DNA of 64,000 nucleotides from Hermatobates lingyangjiaoensis. Lineage: Eukaryota; Arthropoda; Insecta; Hemiptera; Hermatobatidae. The position numbers and the translations under genes were made by a program. The stretch covers positions 917,501 through 981,500 of the forward strand of contig JAPFBL010000070.1 in assembly GCA_026182355.1 (NCBI GenBank), given 5' to 3'. Under the pieces are notes generated by a model. That model searched no databases and was not told where the DNA came from. It worked only from the letters and a program-made list of their open reading frames with translations. Below, in pieces: positions 62,695 to 64,000 of the stretch. The stretch's first letter is position 1. Every line of letters starts with the position of its first letter.

Positions 62695-63190
62695 ATATAT
62701 GTATTATACAATTATATATATAATTGTATATAACAGATTCAATAATATATCGACCGTTTGATAGAATAGGTGTGTTATCTAATCAGGATTTGGTCAAATT
62801 TTCTAGGTTCAAAAATCAAACTCTCATTGCCGATGTTTCGGTTTTATTTTAAAACTTTTTTCATAGACCTAAAATCAAAGGGTAATAAGAAATCACATAT
62901 CAACATCCAACATATAAACATTCACTCACATCTTCTCCATACAATCTTCTTATATCCTCATAAAAACCCATATGACTATGTGTCATGTGTTCATTCAAAC
63001 TGCAGTTGTTGAAATCCACAGACAACTTTTCTTTGTAAAATAATTTGTAATGTAATACTTAGTTTTTCTGTGTTAAATTTTACACTTCTGCCTATGAAAC
63101 TTGTTTTAAATAAAAACCAAAACGTCGGCAATGAGAGTTTAATTTGAACCTGAAAAAACTGACTGAGTCCCGATAAACTTTAGTTTTCTA
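62695..63190. repeat. Family F module pair
   Basis: A TA run, then AACAGATTCAATAATATATC + GACCGTTTGATAGAATAGGT, GATTTGGTCAAATTTTCTAG, TCTCATTGCCGATGTTTCGG. In opposite sense follow CTGCCTATGAAACTTGTTTT, AACGTCGGCAATGAGAGTTT, GAGTCCCGATAAACTTTAGT. It shares the edge with 7060-7105. Confidence 0.65.
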
Positions 63191-63194
63191 TACA

Positions 63195-63480
63195 TATATA
63201 TTATATATATATATAGAATCAATAATATATCGACCGTTTGATAGAATAGATATGTTCTCTAATCGGGATTCGGTCAATTTTCTAAGATAAAAAATCAAAC
63301 TTTCGTTGCCTTCTAGGACAAAAAATCAAACTCTCGTTGCCAACGTTTCGGTTTTATTTAAAACATTTTTCATAGGCCTACAAACAAAGAATAATACAAA
63401 ATCACATATCAACATCAAATGTTTGATTTTTTATGCTAGAGAATTGACCGAATCCCGATTAGAGAACATACTTATATATA
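63195..63480. repeat. Family F module with inverted ends
   Basis: GTTCTCTAATCGGGATTCGG + TCAATTTTCT at 63252 pairs with AGAGAATTGACCGAATCCCG + ATTAGAGAAC at 63436-63468. Between them TCAAACT(T/C)TCGTTGCC is duplicated (63294 and 63329). Confidence 0.7.
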
Positions 63481-63484
63481 TATT

Positions 63485-63945
63485 AATGTAGCATTTCATC
63501 CTCGTATAGCAGGAAAAGGAAAGAATTTGTTCCTTGAAACATTTGCCGCTCAATATAATTTGCTCTGTGTATATAGAATACTTGTAGTATGTAAACTTAA
63601 TTAAACATTCAATGACAAAGAATCGGACAAAGAACAGACTATTTCCCATAACCGATATCTCTAACAGTAGCTTGATGCCTACGACGAACTGTGATTGAAA
63701 ATATTGACTGTAGAGCATTTTTTTTTTTTAGGTTATTTATAATTTAAAAATCTTCACTGCGTTAAAAAGCTTTTAAATTTTTAGTGTTCCAGTAAGTTTT
63801 TATTTTTTTTATTCAAATATCCAAAGTTTTTCAATTTCTTTAGTGTTTCTAAATAAATTTTACATGTAAGAATCTAATTATTCTTTTTATATTTATTTTA
63901 TCTATTTTTGCTTTGTATACATAACGGAAACAAAGCAAAATCTTA
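63485..63945. other. No recognised feature
   Basis: AT-rich sequence without motifs. Confidence 0.35.
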
Positions 63946-63949
63946 TGTA

Positions 63950-64000
63950 GTTAGGTTAGATTTAGTTGCAGTGGCAGCCTCACATCTTTCACGAGTACCT
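63950..64000 (-). repeat. SINE 3' end, running off the window
   Basis: The reverse complement reads AGGTACTCGTGAAAGATGTG, GGCTGCCACTGCAACTAAAT, CTAACCTAAC: SINE body joined to its AACCT tail, with the rest beyond the window edge or internally deleted. Confidence 0.6.

Overview
The window is eukaryotic, almost certainly animal, nuclear DNA. It is strongly AT-rich and full of (TA)n microsatellites, tRNA-headed SINEs, Penelope-like elements (PLEs), Helitron-like ends, non-LTR retrotransposon relics and one young LTR retrotransposon. There is no operon-like coding. The only host-gene sequence I can support is one short exon (about 29695-29858, + strand) whose translation matches the S1 ligand-binding segment of an ionotropic glutamate receptor. 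That fits a large intron or intergenic region of an invertebrate genome. The repeat mix (several PLE families, Jockey-like LINE, Helentron-like ends) suggests a lophotrochozoan, but I cannot name the species.

Layout. 1-1.2 kb: minus-strand relic of a transposon-associated protein. 1.5-2.2 kb: fold-back piece of a large non-coding repeat family (here 'family X'), whose other big copies lie at 12.0-14.45 kb (reversed), 20.7-25.2 kb (interrupted) and 36.1-39.6 kb. 4.9, 9.7, 10.5, 30.0, 32.1, 35.8, 37.7, 54.9, 61.7 and 63.95 kb: SINE copies. 6.4-7.4, 15.3-15.7, 19.2-20.1, 22.7-23.6, 26.9-28.9, 51.1-53.6 and 56.4-63.5 kb: PLE-type terminal modules, many fused head-to-head into long palindromes beside (TA)n tracts. 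17.5 and 48.0 kb: two copies of a Helitron-like non-autonomous element; a Helitron helicase fragment lies at 34.6-35.0 kb. 21.9-22.5 kb and 33.5 kb: LINE 3' remnants. 27.5-28.2, 57.1-58.6 and 59.2 kb: broken PLE reverse transcriptases. 41.94-47.08 kb: a 5.1-kb Ty3/Gypsy element on the minus strand, with almost identical LTRs, a primer-binding site matching tRNA-Phe, gag and pol.

Two signals stand out. First, at more than 20 places, in about a dozen otherwise unrelated repeat families, the same small architecture recurs: CTGANGA, one base, a short hairpin, then GAAA. This resembles a hammerhead-ribozyme core with a one-base offset, and it sits in the terminal modules of the PLE-like repeats. 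Second, the young Gypsy element has gag and pol in one frame separated only by a TGA stop, followed by two same-direction frame switches (before integrase and before the integrase C-terminal domain).

All identifications come from reading the sequence. No alignment, structure or database search was run. Repeat boundaries are accurate to a few bases where inverted or duplicated copies fix them, and approximate elsewhere.
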